Shown here one piece after another: positions 11,067-19,554 of a stretch of 55,785 nt of DNA. Location: NCBI GenBank assembly GCA_902550635.1, contig CACCZY010000004.1, positions 1-55,785 of the forward strand, given 5' to 3'. The DNA is from an uncultured Pelagibacteraceae bacterium (GTDB lineage: Bacteria; Pseudomonadota; Alphaproteobacteria; Pelagibacterales; Pelagibacteraceae). The notes beneath the pieces are model-generated. The model was given only the letters and a program-made list of their open reading frames with translations. It did not search any database and was not told where the DNA came from. The number at the start of each line of letters is the position of its first letter. Positions within the stretch are counted from its first letter, which is position 1. A program made the position numbers and the translations under genes.

Positions 11067-11792
11067 ATGAGAAAAAAAATAAAAAATAGAAAAAAAAGTT
11101 TAGAAGGTCTAACTAGACTAGCAAATTTTACTGGCCAATCTCTTAGTTCGGCTTATGAAAGTTATAAAAAAAGACAAAAAATTAAAAAATTAGAGAAAAT
11201 TAAATTAGAAAAAATAGGAGAAAAAAAAGAACTTAAACAAAGAGAGGAACAAATTATAAAAGATCGCGAAAAACTAAAATTAAAAGAAGAAGAACAAAAA
11301 TTAAAAGATAAACAAAGAAAATTAAAAGATGATGAACAAACAATAAGAGAGCAAAAAATAAATAAAAGAGAACAAGAATTAAATGAAAAAGATGAAGAAC
11401 TTCGTATAATAGCGAAAGAACAAAGACTTAAAGAAAAAGAATTTAAAAGAAAAGAAGACGAAATAAATAGAAAAAATGTTGATCTGAAAGTAAGAGAAGA
11501 AGATCAAAAATTAAAAGAACAAAAAGAATATAGAAGGAAATATAGAGAACAAAAAATTAAGAATTTAGAGGAGCAAAAAATTAAGGATATAGAAACACAA
11601 AAAATAAAAGAATGGGAAGAAAAATTTGACAATGAAAAAAGATTGCAAGAAAACCTTGAATTGTTAAAGGAAGAAAAGCTAAAAAAAAGAGAATATGAAA
11701 AAAAATTAAATACCTCAATCGAGCCAGAAATTAAAAAAGATTTAACTTCGAGACTTGAAAATTTTGAAATAGATAAAACCAGAAAAAACTAA
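11067..11792 (+). CDS. Lys/Glu/Gln-rich predicted coiled-coil protein of unknown function
   Basis: 241 aa dominated by K/E/Q/R with recurring EQKLKEKE-like units. Confidence 0.7.
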   Translation: MRKKIKNRKKSLEGLTRLANFTGQSLSSAYESYKKRQKIKKLEKIKLEKIGEKKELKQREEQIIKDREKLKLKEEEQKLKDKQRKLKDDEQTIREQKINKREQELNEKDEELRIIAKEQRLKEKEFKRKEDEINRKNVDLKVREEDQKLKEQKEYRRKYREQKIKNLEEQKIKDIETQKIKEWEEKFDNEKRLQENLELLKEEKLKKREYEKKLNTSIEPEIKKDLTSRLENFEIDKTRKN

Positions 11793-11881
11793 ATACAAAC
11801 TAGATATACGACTAGATATATTTTAGATAAAACTAGAACCAGAACTAAAACTTTTTGAGATAAAAAAAAATTTCGTTGACT

Positions 11882-12109
11882 ATGAATAAAGAAAACGCAA
11901 GTAAACTCTGGAAAATCATTCAGGAAGCTGGTGATTATTTACAGGGCCAACTACCAGAGCATCCAAATCACCCTAAAGGACGCAATCCTTATGCACATGT
12001 AGCTATTTGTGTAAAAAGTAAATTTAATGATAGTTATAAAAATATTAACGATGAAAAATTTAACGAAGTAATAGAATACATTGAGTTTCTAAAAAAAAAC
12101 CCAAACTAA
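11882..12109 (+). CDS. Small hypothetical protein
   Basis: About 75 aa ORF, MNKENASKLWKIIQEAGDYLQGQLPEHPNHPKGRNPYAHVAICVKSKF...; ATG preferred over the upstream TTG. Confidence 0.65.
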   Translation: MNKENASKLWKIIQEAGDYLQGQLPEHPNHPKGRNPYAHVAICVKSKFNDSYKNINDEKFNEVIEYIEFLKKNPN

Positions 12110-12110
12110 T

Positions 12111-12134
12111 TATAATATAATATAATATAATATT
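12111..12134. repeat. TATAA pentanucleotide microsatellite
   Basis: tataatataatataatataatatt between converging ORFs. Confidence 0.85.
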
Positions 12135-12140
12135 TTAATC

Positions 12141-12200
12141 TTAGCTTAAAAAAGTATTATAAGCCCAAACTAAAACAGCAACTGCAATTATCGTTTCCAT
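12141..12200 (-). CDS. Possible 19-aa hydrophobic micropeptide METIIAVAVLVWAYNTFLS
   Basis: ATG preceded by GAGGAAAT; hydrophobic stretch ending in TAA; just downstream of the amidinotransferase stop. Confidence 0.35.
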   Translation of the reverse strand: METIIAVAVLVWAYNTFLS

Positions 12201-12232
12201 ATTTCCTCTTTCGTTGATTCGATAATATTATA

Positions 12233-13345
12233 TCATTGATTTGGAAAATAATCTTCACAATTTCCTTCTCTATATACGTCAGCAGTACAGCAATGTAATC
12301 CTCCGCCAAATGCATAGGCATCACGTAGATCTACTGGAATAACTTCCATACCTAATTTATCTAGCTGTTCTTGCTGATAGACTTCACTTTTTTCAACACA
12401 TACTGTTTTTGGATCAATAACTAAAACATTCATAGACAGCCAGACACTCGAATAACAAAGTGGTGGTGGTGAATTATGAGCTGGCTGTGCAGCATCAATA
12501 ATTTCCCAGTCATTGTCTTCAAAAATTTTTCTTTGCTCTTTTGGTAATCTTCTTTGAGGATTATTAATAATTAATCCTTCTTTAATAGGTGTAAAAGTTG
12601 CATCAATATGAATAGGATATGGGTCTCCAGGAAAATTAACAGCGTGCACTCTATGTTTTTTATAATGTCTTCTTAACCAATCTATTCCTTTTAAGTTGGT
12701 AGTAAATCCGTGCTGAACAATTAAATCTTTGCCAAATCTTAAAACGTCAGCCGCATCAAATAAAACTTCTTCTTCGGTTGTTACAAAAAATTTCTTTGCT
12801 GTCCATTCAAGTCTTTTGTGAACTCCTATTTTATCTGATAAATAATCTTGTCTATAATCAGCATCGGTTAGTCTTGGTTTGGGGGCCGATTCATGTCTCA
12901 TGTTAGGATCTGAATTATAGTATTTTTGAAGAAGAGGTCTGTAGTTTAAATATTCAAACCATCTACATCTATAACTCATAGTTGCTTCTAACATTTCATT
13001 TCCAACTGTTAAAATTACATCTCTTGCTGGCATACAGCCAAACATGCTTTCAGCTTTCCAATCCGGAGTTGATATTTTTTGATTAAAATTTAATGGTTGA
13101 GGTCTGTCTACTTTGATGCCCTTTTTAAGTAACATGTTTGCAAAATTATCTAAAAGTTCATTTGCTTTATCTACGGAATCTTTTGTTCTTGGGCCATACT
13201 GACCTCTCATATCAGAGTCTTCTGGAACCTTTGCATCTAAAGCCGGTTCAGGAGCGGGTATACAGCAGCCATCAGCTTTTCCAACAATCACATGTTTTAG
13301 AGGATCCCACTCATTCCAGCTGCTAACAATAACACTTGAGTTCAT
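12233..13345 (-). CDS. Glycine (or related) amidinotransferase
   Basis: VSSWNEWDPLKHVIVGKADG, NFPGDPYPIHIDATFTPI, AFGGGLHCCTADVYREG with the active-site Cys region. Confidence 0.9.
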   Translation of the reverse strand: MNSSVIVSSWNEWDPLKHVIVGKADGCCIPAPEPALDAKVPEDSDMRGQYGPRTKDSVDKANELLDNFANMLLKKGIKVDRPQPLNFNQKISTPDWKAESMFGCMPARDVILTVGNEMLEATMSYRCRWFEYLNYRPLLQKYYNSDPNMRHESAPKPRLTDADYRQDYLSDKIGVHKRLEWTAKKFFVTTEEEVLFDAADVLRFGKDLIVQHGFTTNLKGIDWLRRHYKKHRVHAVNFPGDPYPIHIDATFTPIKEGLIINNPQRRLPKEQRKIFEDNDWEIIDAAQPAHNSPPPLCYSSVWLSMNVLVIDPKTVCVEKSEVYQQEQLDKLGMEVIPVDLRDAYAFGGGLHCCTADVYREGNCEDYFPNQ

Positions 13346-13348
13346 TTA

Positions 13349-14254
13349 TTAGTTAAGACCTATAAATCTCTTATTATCTTGTATAATCATACTATAATAG
13401 ACAATAGACATAAAAATTAAAAAGCCCCCGACAATTGTATTACTAGATGGAATTTCATTTATTCCTAAGATAGGTAGCCATACCCAAAAAATTCCACCTA
13501 TTATCTCTGTTAATGATAATAAAGTTAATTCTGCAGCAGGAATTACCTTTGAGCCCATTGAGTATAATATTAACCCTAAACAAACTAAAGTTCCATGCGT
13601 TGCAAAAAGAGCTTCATTTTTATTTGATGAAAGTAATGGCTGATTGTTATGCTCCATCATTATGAATGAAAGCAGACAGCAAAATAAACCAGCAATAGCA
13701 ACGGTAGTAAATTTTGGTGTTTCTTTTCTCCATCGCAGAGAAACTGAAAATACAGAAAATCCTAAAGCTGAAGCCAAACCAAATAATAATCCTAAGAAAG
13801 AATTTGATCCAGTTGTTTCCATAGCCATAATTCCAATTCCAAAAGTGGCCATTAATATAGATATCCACACATTTATTGATATTTCTTCTTTTAAAAATAA
13901 AAAACCCAAAAGAGCTGTAATAAAAGGCATGGCTGCCAAACACAAAAGAGTTATTGCAGCCGTGGTATTGGTTATTGACCATATGAATGTTGTCATTGCA
14001 ATTCCTAGGCCTATTCCTCCAACTATTCCTGAAATACCAACCTTAAAATAATTTTTATAAAAATATTTTCCCTCTTCAAAAAAAAGAAACAAATTCAATA
14101 AAATAAAAATTACTATTCCTCTAGTAAATAAATATTGCCACGGAACATTTTGTGCTTGGTCTATATGTCTAACTACATAAGGGCCAAATGACCAAAAAAT
14201 TCCAGCCAAAAGAATTATTGTAACTGCTAATTTGTGGTCTTTAATTTGAAACAT
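13349..14254 (-). CDS. EamA/DMT family transporter
   Basis: Ten-TM pattern; EamA-type repeats. Confidence 0.85.
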   Translation of the reverse strand: MFQIKDHKLAVTIILLAGIFWSFGPYVVRHIDQAQNVPWQYLFTRGIVIFILLNLFLFFEEGKYFYKNYFKVGISGIVGGIGLGIAMTTFIWSITNTTAAITLLCLAAMPFITALLGFLFLKEEISINVWISILMATFGIGIMAMETTGSNSFLGLLFGLASALGFSVFSVSLRWRKETPKFTTVAIAGLFCCLLSFIMMEHNNQPLLSSNKNEALFATHGTLVCLGLILYSMGSKVIPAAELTLLSLTEIIGGIFWVWLPILGINEIPSSNTIVGGFLIFMSIVYYSMIIQDNKRFIGLN

Positions 14255-14304
14255 TCTAGATTATTAATATTTATAATAATTTTAACAACAAAATTTAATA
14301 AAAA

Positions 14305-15531
14305 CTATGCATTAAAACAACTAATTAAATCACCTTTATTAAATATTGATTTTTTGTCTTTAAATAAACCCCAAGCATTGGATTTCGTAAAAGGGGAAAT
14401 TCTAAAAGACTCTTGTCCTTTTAAAACTTTAAACTCTGAGTAACCTTTGGAATTATGTAATATATAACCTTTTATAAATCTTGTGATATTTCTATTCTTT
14501 ACATATTTTTGTATAAGTTTTGCTTGAATATATTTTTCATTATTCATACCTAAAGAATATCTAATAAATGGATAAACAAAAAATCTAAAGCAAGCTGCTG
14601 ATGAAATAGGATTACCAGGCAAACCAAAAAAAACTTTATGTTTTTTTAATTTCGCAAACAAAATTGGTTTACCTGGTCTAATTAAAGATCCTTTAAAAAA
14701 ATTAATTGGTTTGAATTTTTTAATTTCACTTGGAATAAAATCAAATTTTCCAGCTGATACAGCTCCTGACGTAACTATGATATCTGTATTATTTTTTAAA
14801 TTTTTTTTAATTTCTTTAAAAAATTTTTTTTTATCATTATCCCTTAAAATTCTCTTTTCTTCAAAACTAATTGGAAAATTTTTTAAATATGATTTTAGAT
14901 AGTAACTATTTGAATTTCTTACTTTCCAAGAAGGAATATTTTTTTTATTAGATATTTCATTTCCTGTTGAGTAAAAAATTATTTTAGGAATTTTTTTCAC
15001 TAAAACCTTATTTATACCAAGAGTTTTAAAAGCTAAAATGTGTTTAGGTTCTATTAACTGACCTTTGTTAATTACTTTATCTCCTTTTTTATAATCTGAT
15101 CCTAAAAATCTTATGTGTTCATTTTTTTTTATTTTTTTATCTAAAATAATATATTGAGGTTTTTTTTTTGAAGGATAAAAAATCACTTTTTCGATGGGTA
15201 TAACTGTATTAAAAGGTTTAATGATCAATGCACCCGTCATAACCTCTACTGCAGAAAATTTTTTTATTTTTTTAATATTTGGATTGTCCCCTGCTGCTAT
15301 AGTTTTAAGTATTTTAAATTTTTTACTTTTATTTTTTTTTAAATTAAAAGTTTCTTTAGAATTTATTGCAAACCCATCAAATGCCGTGTTGTTTGCGGCT
15401 GGATAGTTGTATGGAGAATAAATATTTTTAGAACATATTCTTCCGACTGATGATTCTGATCGTATTTTTTCAGATTTAAAACTAATTTTACTTTTCTTTA
15501 TTATTTTCAATGCTTTATTATATGAAATCAT
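14305..15531 (-). CDS. moeA: Molybdopterin molybdenumtransferase
   Basis: SSVGRICSKNIYSPYNYPAANNTAFDGFAI, AAGDNP, MTGA, VTSGAVSAGKFDF, FFGLPGNPISSA. Confidence 0.93.
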   Translation of the reverse strand: MISYNKALKIIKKSKISFKSEKIRSESSVGRICSKNIYSPYNYPAANNTAFDGFAINSKETFNLKKNKSKKFKILKTIAAGDNPNIKKIKKFSAVEVMTGALIIKPFNTVIPIEKVIFYPSKKKPQYIILDKKIKKNEHIRFLGSDYKKGDKVINKGQLIEPKHILAFKTLGINKVLVKKIPKIIFYSTGNEISNKKNIPSWKVRNSNSYYLKSYLKNFPISFEEKRILRDNDKKKFFKEIKKNLKNNTDIIVTSGAVSAGKFDFIPSEIKKFKPINFFKGSLIRPGKPILFAKLKKHKVFFGLPGNPISSAACFRFFVYPFIRYSLGMNNEKYIQAKLIQKYVKNRNITRFIKGYILHNSKGYSEFKVLKGQESFRISPFTKSNAWGLFKDKKSIFNKGDLISCFNA

Positions 15532-15532
15532 T

Positions 15533-16144
15533 TTATTTTTGTTTTATTTTTTCTTTAGCTTTTTCATAATCTTCTATCGTATTTATATTTAAAAAACTTT
15601 CATTTTTTTCTTTATCAATTTTTACTTCCTTTATCCCAATTTTATTTGCCCAAGTTTCTACTTTTCTATGATTTTTATTTAAATCATTTTCTAAATTGTT
15701 TTCTAGTTTTGTTGACCATAAACCAAATATATTGTGTCTTTTATCTCCAGTTTTGAAAAAAAATATTTTATTTATTTTGTCTTTTGAGCTTTCTTTCAAA
15801 TGATCAAAAATTATATTATCAAAAAATGGACTATCACATGGAAATGTAGCTACCCAATTATATTTTTTTTTATTTTTCTTGATCCATTTAAAAGCTGTTA
15901 AAACTCCTACCAAAGGTCCTAGTTGACCTGACAAACAATCTTTAACAATATTAATTTTTTTATTATTAATTAAAAGTTTATTATTATTTGTAACTATTAA
16001 AATTTCTGAAAAATTTTTTTCTATTTTATCTATTGTATAATCTAAAATTTTTTTATCTCCTAAAATAGCCATTGATTTGTCTGATCCAAATCTGCTTGAT
16101 TTTCCGCCAGCTAAAATTGTTGGTAAAATCTTGTTTTCATTCAT
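15533..16144 (-). CDS. mobA: Molybdenum cofactor guanylyltransferase
   Basis: ILAGGKSSRFGSDKSMAILG, GPLVGVLTAFKW, ATFPCDSPF. Confidence 0.92.
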   Translation of the reverse strand: MNENKILPTILAGGKSSRFGSDKSMAILGDKKILDYTIDKIEKNFSEILIVTNNNKLLINNKKINIVKDCLSGQLGPLVGVLTAFKWIKKNKKKYNWVATFPCDSPFFDNIIFDHLKESSKDKINKIFFFKTGDKRHNIFGLWSTKLENNLENDLNKNHRKVETWANKIGIKEVKIDKEKNESFLNINTIEDYEKAKEKIKQK

Positions 16145-16188
16145 TAAAACAAATATAAATCATTAATTTGTTAATTAAACAATTATAA

Positions 16189-16587
16189 ATGGATTTAGAA
16201 ATTTTAGAAATAGCATCGAATACTGAAAATAATAAGGTAGTTATTAATCATACTCATTCCTCTAGACATAAAAATGCTATGTGTGGCGACACAATGCAAG
16301 TTAGTCTTGTAATTAAAAAAAATATAATAAAAGAATTTGGTTACCAATGTAAATCATGTGTATACTGCCAAGCGGCAGTAAGTTTGCTATCAAGAAATGC
16401 TATAAATAAATCTACAGAAAGCTTAAAAAATTTAATTAAAATTACTGAAAACTTTTTTGAAAAAGAAAATTTTACTTTTCCTAAAGAATGGTCGGTTTTT
16501 AAAAAACTGTTTAAAAAAAAAAATATTGTAAGAAAAGAATGTTTAAAATTACCCTTCAAAACTTTATCTAAAGCCTTAAAAAAATGA
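16189..16587 (+). CDS. IscU/NifU-like Fe-S scaffold protein
   Basis: NAMCGDTMQVSLVIK...GYQCKSCVYCQAAVSLLS cysteine pattern of IscU-like scaffolds. Confidence 0.75.
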   Translation: MDLEILEIASNTENNKVVINHTHSSRHKNAMCGDTMQVSLVIKKNIIKEFGYQCKSCVYCQAAVSLLSRNAINKSTESLKNLIKITENFFEKENFTFPKEWSVFKKLFKKKNIVRKECLKLPFKTLSKALKK

Positions 16588-16588
16588 A

Positions 16589-17053
16589 ATGTTTATGATA
16601 AATTTAAAAAAATCGATATTAGCTGGTTTATTTTCGATGATTACAATTGGAATGCTAACCTTTCTTACATATAAAACAACACTTGGTGTTTTTTTAATAG
16701 CTTCTTTTGGATCTTCTATGGTTTTGTTGTATGGATATCCCGAAAGTCCATTCGCGCAGCCAAAAAATATTTTTTTTGGACATCTTTTAACGTCATTAAC
16801 AGGTATAATTTGTTTAAATTTTATTCCTTTACCTCTGTACATTCTAATACCTTTTGCGGTAGGATTGGGTGTAAGCTTAATGATAGCTTTAAATGTAACT
16901 CATCCTCCGGCCGGGGGTAATCCCGTGATAGTAATTATTGGAAGTGTGTCTTTAGATTATCTAATAAATCCAATATTAATTGGTTCAATAATAATTTTAA
17001 TTTTTGGAATAATTTTAAATCGACTTATTTTAAAAAAGAAATATCCTTTATAA
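16589..17053 (+). CDS. HPP family membrane protein
   Basis: ASFGSSMVLLYGYPESPFAQPKN and NVTHPPAGGNPVIVI, HPP-family signatures; 4-5 TM segments. Confidence 0.9.
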   Translation: MFMINLKKSILAGLFSMITIGMLTFLTYKTTLGVFLIASFGSSMVLLYGYPESPFAQPKNIFFGHLLTSLTGIICLNFIPLPLYILIPFAVGLGVSLMIALNVTHPPAGGNPVIVIIGSVSLDYLINPILIGSIIILIFGIILNRLILKKKYPL

Positions 17054-17896
17054 ATGGACATAAAGTATAAAGTAATTAAACTTAAAAATAATAATACAGA
17101 AGAAATAAAAGACTCTGTATCAATTGAAGAGCCTTTAGAAATGATTCTTAAATTTAAGAAAAGTGGAAAGTGGCAAACAGAGAATATATCTATAACAATG
17201 AGAACTCCAGGAAATGATGAAGATCTTATAGCTGGATTTTTATATAATGAAAAAATTGTTGATAATATTGAACAAATTAAAAAAATTGAAAAAAAGGGTG
17301 AAATTGTTGGAGATTATAACCTTCAAAACAAAATTGAAGCAACAATAAATGATATAAAAAATATCGATATAGGAAAGTTAAAAAGAAATTTTTTAACTAA
17401 TTCTTCTTGTGGTGTTTGTGGAAAAACATCTTTAGATTCATTAGAAATAATTAAAAGTAATAAACTAGATTTATCATTTCCAAAAATAAGTAAAAAAGTA
17501 ATTTTAAATTCACCAAAATTATTAATTAATGAACAGTCTGAATTTTCAAAAACAGGCGGGATTCACGCTAGTGCGCTAATTGATAAAAGTGGAAAAGTAA
17601 TTGCTACTAGAGAAGATGTGGGAAGACATAATGCTCTAGATAAATTAATAGGTCATGTTCAGAAAAATAAACTAATTGATAATCATTCTCAATTTATTGC
17701 ATGTTCAGGTAGATTAAATTTTGAACTTATTCAAAAAGGATTAATGTCAAATATAGGTATTATGGCAGGTGTAGGAGCTCCTACAAGTCTTGCTGTAGAT
17801 TTAGCAAAACGCTTTGGTATGACGTTGTTGGGGTTTGTAAAAAAAGAAAGTTTTAATATATATACAAATAAAGAAAGAATTATATTTAAAGATTAA
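17054..17896 (+). CDS. fdhD: Formate dehydrogenase accessory sulfurtransferase FdhD
   Basis: TMRTPGNDEDLIAGFLYNE, SSCGVCGK, TGGIHASALID, REDVGRHNALDKLIG, GVGAPTSLAVDLA. Confidence 0.95.
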   Translation: MDIKYKVIKLKNNNTEEIKDSVSIEEPLEMILKFKKSGKWQTENISITMRTPGNDEDLIAGFLYNEKIVDNIEQIKKIEKKGEIVGDYNLQNKIEATINDIKNIDIGKLKRNFLTNSSCGVCGKTSLDSLEIIKSNKLDLSFPKISKKVILNSPKLLINEQSEFSKTGGIHASALIDKSGKVIATREDVGRHNALDKLIGHVQKNKLIDNHSQFIACSGRLNFELIQKGLMSNIGIMAGVGAPTSLAVDLAKRFGMTLLGFVKKESFNIYTNKERIIFKD

Positions 17897-19546
17897 ATGT
17901 CAAAAAATATTAGTAAATTATCCGGAAGAATAGGTTTGAAAGATAACCTTTTTCAAAAACTTTCCGAAAGATCTTTAAATTCAAAAAATGAAGATGGTTT
18001 AAAGGAGATAGCTGAAAAATATCATGTTGGAGTTTCAACTATATACGGAGCTGAAAGTTTTTATGAATTTTTACGACCAGAACATAGAGCAAAAAAAGCT
18101 TTTGTTTGTAATGGAAGTGCATGTATGTGTGCAGGATCACAGGATGGATTAAAAAAAAAATTACAAGAAAAACTTGGCAAAGATAAGGTGGGTGAAATGT
18201 TTTGTTTAGGTTATTGTTATGAAAATCACGCTTTTCACTACGATGGAGAAAATTATGCTGGTAAGGATATTAACGAAATAGACAAAATTATAAAAGGTGA
18301 AGAAATAATTCAAGAAAAGTTTTTTTCAAAAAGTTTTGCTACAACAAGTTTTTTAATGGATGATAAATTATCTGATCTTGAAAAGTTTAAAGATAATTTA
18401 AATAATATTTTAAAAACTGATAAAAAAGAAATAATCAAATTATTGTTATCTTCCAATCTTACAGGAAGAGGTGGTGCTGGTTTTCCAACAGGAATGAAAT
18501 GGGATTTTTGCAGCAAAACAAAATCAGATAAAAAGTATGTAATTTGTAATGCAGATGAAGGGGATTCTGGGGCTTTTTCTGATAGATATTTATTAGAAGA
18601 CCAACCTCTCAAGGTTATTTTTGGTATGGTAGTTTGTGGATATGTTATTGGAGGAGACGAAGGTGTGCTTTACATTAGAGGCGAATATCCAAAATCTATT
18701 GAAGCTTTAAACGGAAGTATTAATTCATTAAAAAAAGCAGGATTGCTAGGCAAAAATATTTTAGGATCTAATTTTTCATTTGATTTAAATATATGTATAG
18801 GACAAGGTGCATATATCTGTGGAGAAGAAACGGCGTTAATAGCATCTATAGAAGGTAGAAGAGCAGAAGTAGACGTGAGACCTCCTTTTCCAGTAACTGA
18901 AGGATTATATAAAAAACCTACTGTAGTAAACAATGTAGAAACGCTTGCTGCAGCAAGTGGAATTTTGATAAATGGTGCAGAAAAATTTGCTTCAGTTGGA
19001 AATAAAAAATCTGCAGGCACAAAACTTGTTTGCCTAGATAGTTTTTTTAATAAACCTGGTGTTTATGAAATTGATATGGGCACATCAATGAAAAAAGTAT
19101 TTTACGAGATTGGTGGTGGATTAAAAGAACCGGTTAAAGCATTTCAAATTGGGGGACCTTTGGGTGGTGTTGTGCCAATTAAAGAAATAGATAAACTAAA
19201 TTTAGATTTCCAAGAATTTACAAATGCGGGTTTTATGCTTGGTCATGCAAGCGTTGTGAGCATTCCAGAAAATTTTAGTATGGTAGATTATATTCATCAT
19301 CTTTTTGAATTTACAGCGGAAGAATCGTGTGGCAAATGTTTTCCGGGAAGACTCGGATCATACAGAGGTAAAGAAATGTTTGACCAAGTAAAAAATAAAT
19401 CTGCAAAAATACCTTTAAAATTGTTAAATGAACTTCTTGTTACTATGAAAAAAGGATGTTTATGTGCACTTTGTGGTGCGATTCCAACGCCAATTATGAA
19501 TATCTTAAAGTATTTTGGTGATGAAATGAAAGGTGATATAGTTTAA
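17897..19546 (+). CDS. NAD-dependent formate dehydrogenase beta subunit, NuoE-NuoF fusion type
   Basis: N-terminal NuoE-like part (YHVGVSTIYGAESFYEFL, CNGSACMCAG, CLGYC) joined to NuoF-like part (GRGGAGFPTGMKW, CNADEGDSGAFSDR, GAYICGEETALIASIEG, ESCGKCFPGR). Confidence 0.9.
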   Translation: MSKNISKLSGRIGLKDNLFQKLSERSLNSKNEDGLKEIAEKYHVGVSTIYGAESFYEFLRPEHRAKKAFVCNGSACMCAGSQDGLKKKLQEKLGKDKVGEMFCLGYCYENHAFHYDGENYAGKDINEIDKIIKGEEIIQEKFFSKSFATTSFLMDDKLSDLEKFKDNLNNILKTDKKEIIKLLLSSNLTGRGGAGFPTGMKWDFCSKTKSDKKYVICNADEGDSGAFSDRYLLEDQPLKVIFGMVVCGYVIGGDEGVLYIRGEYPKSIEALNGSINSLKKAGLLGKNILGSNFSFDLNICIGQGAYICGEETALIASIEGRRAEVDVRPPFPVTEGLYKKPTVVNNVETLAAASGILINGAEKFASVGNKKSAGTKLVCLDSFFNKPGVYEIDMGTSMKKVFYEIGGGLKEPVKAFQIGGPLGGVVPIKEIDKLNLDFQEFTNAGFMLGHASVVSIPENFSMVDYIHHLFEFTAEESCGKCFPGRLGSYRGKEMFDQVKNKSAKIPLKLLNELLVTMKKGCLCALCGAIPTPIMNILKYFGDEMKGDIV

Positions 19547-19554
19547 TAAAACTA

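Noticed and set aside
11793-11860. Short direct repeats (actagata-like) considered as CRISPR
   Set aside because: Units are short, degenerate and without regular spacers; better explained as in-frame extension of the upstream repeat gene.
13647-14051. Alternative-frame ORFs over the second EamA gene
   Set aside because: Composition typical of out-of-frame translation; overlaps a convincing transporter.
14234-14443. 69-aa plus-strand ORF between EamA and moeA
   Set aside because: Mostly antisense to the moeA 3' end and EamA 5' end; no support.
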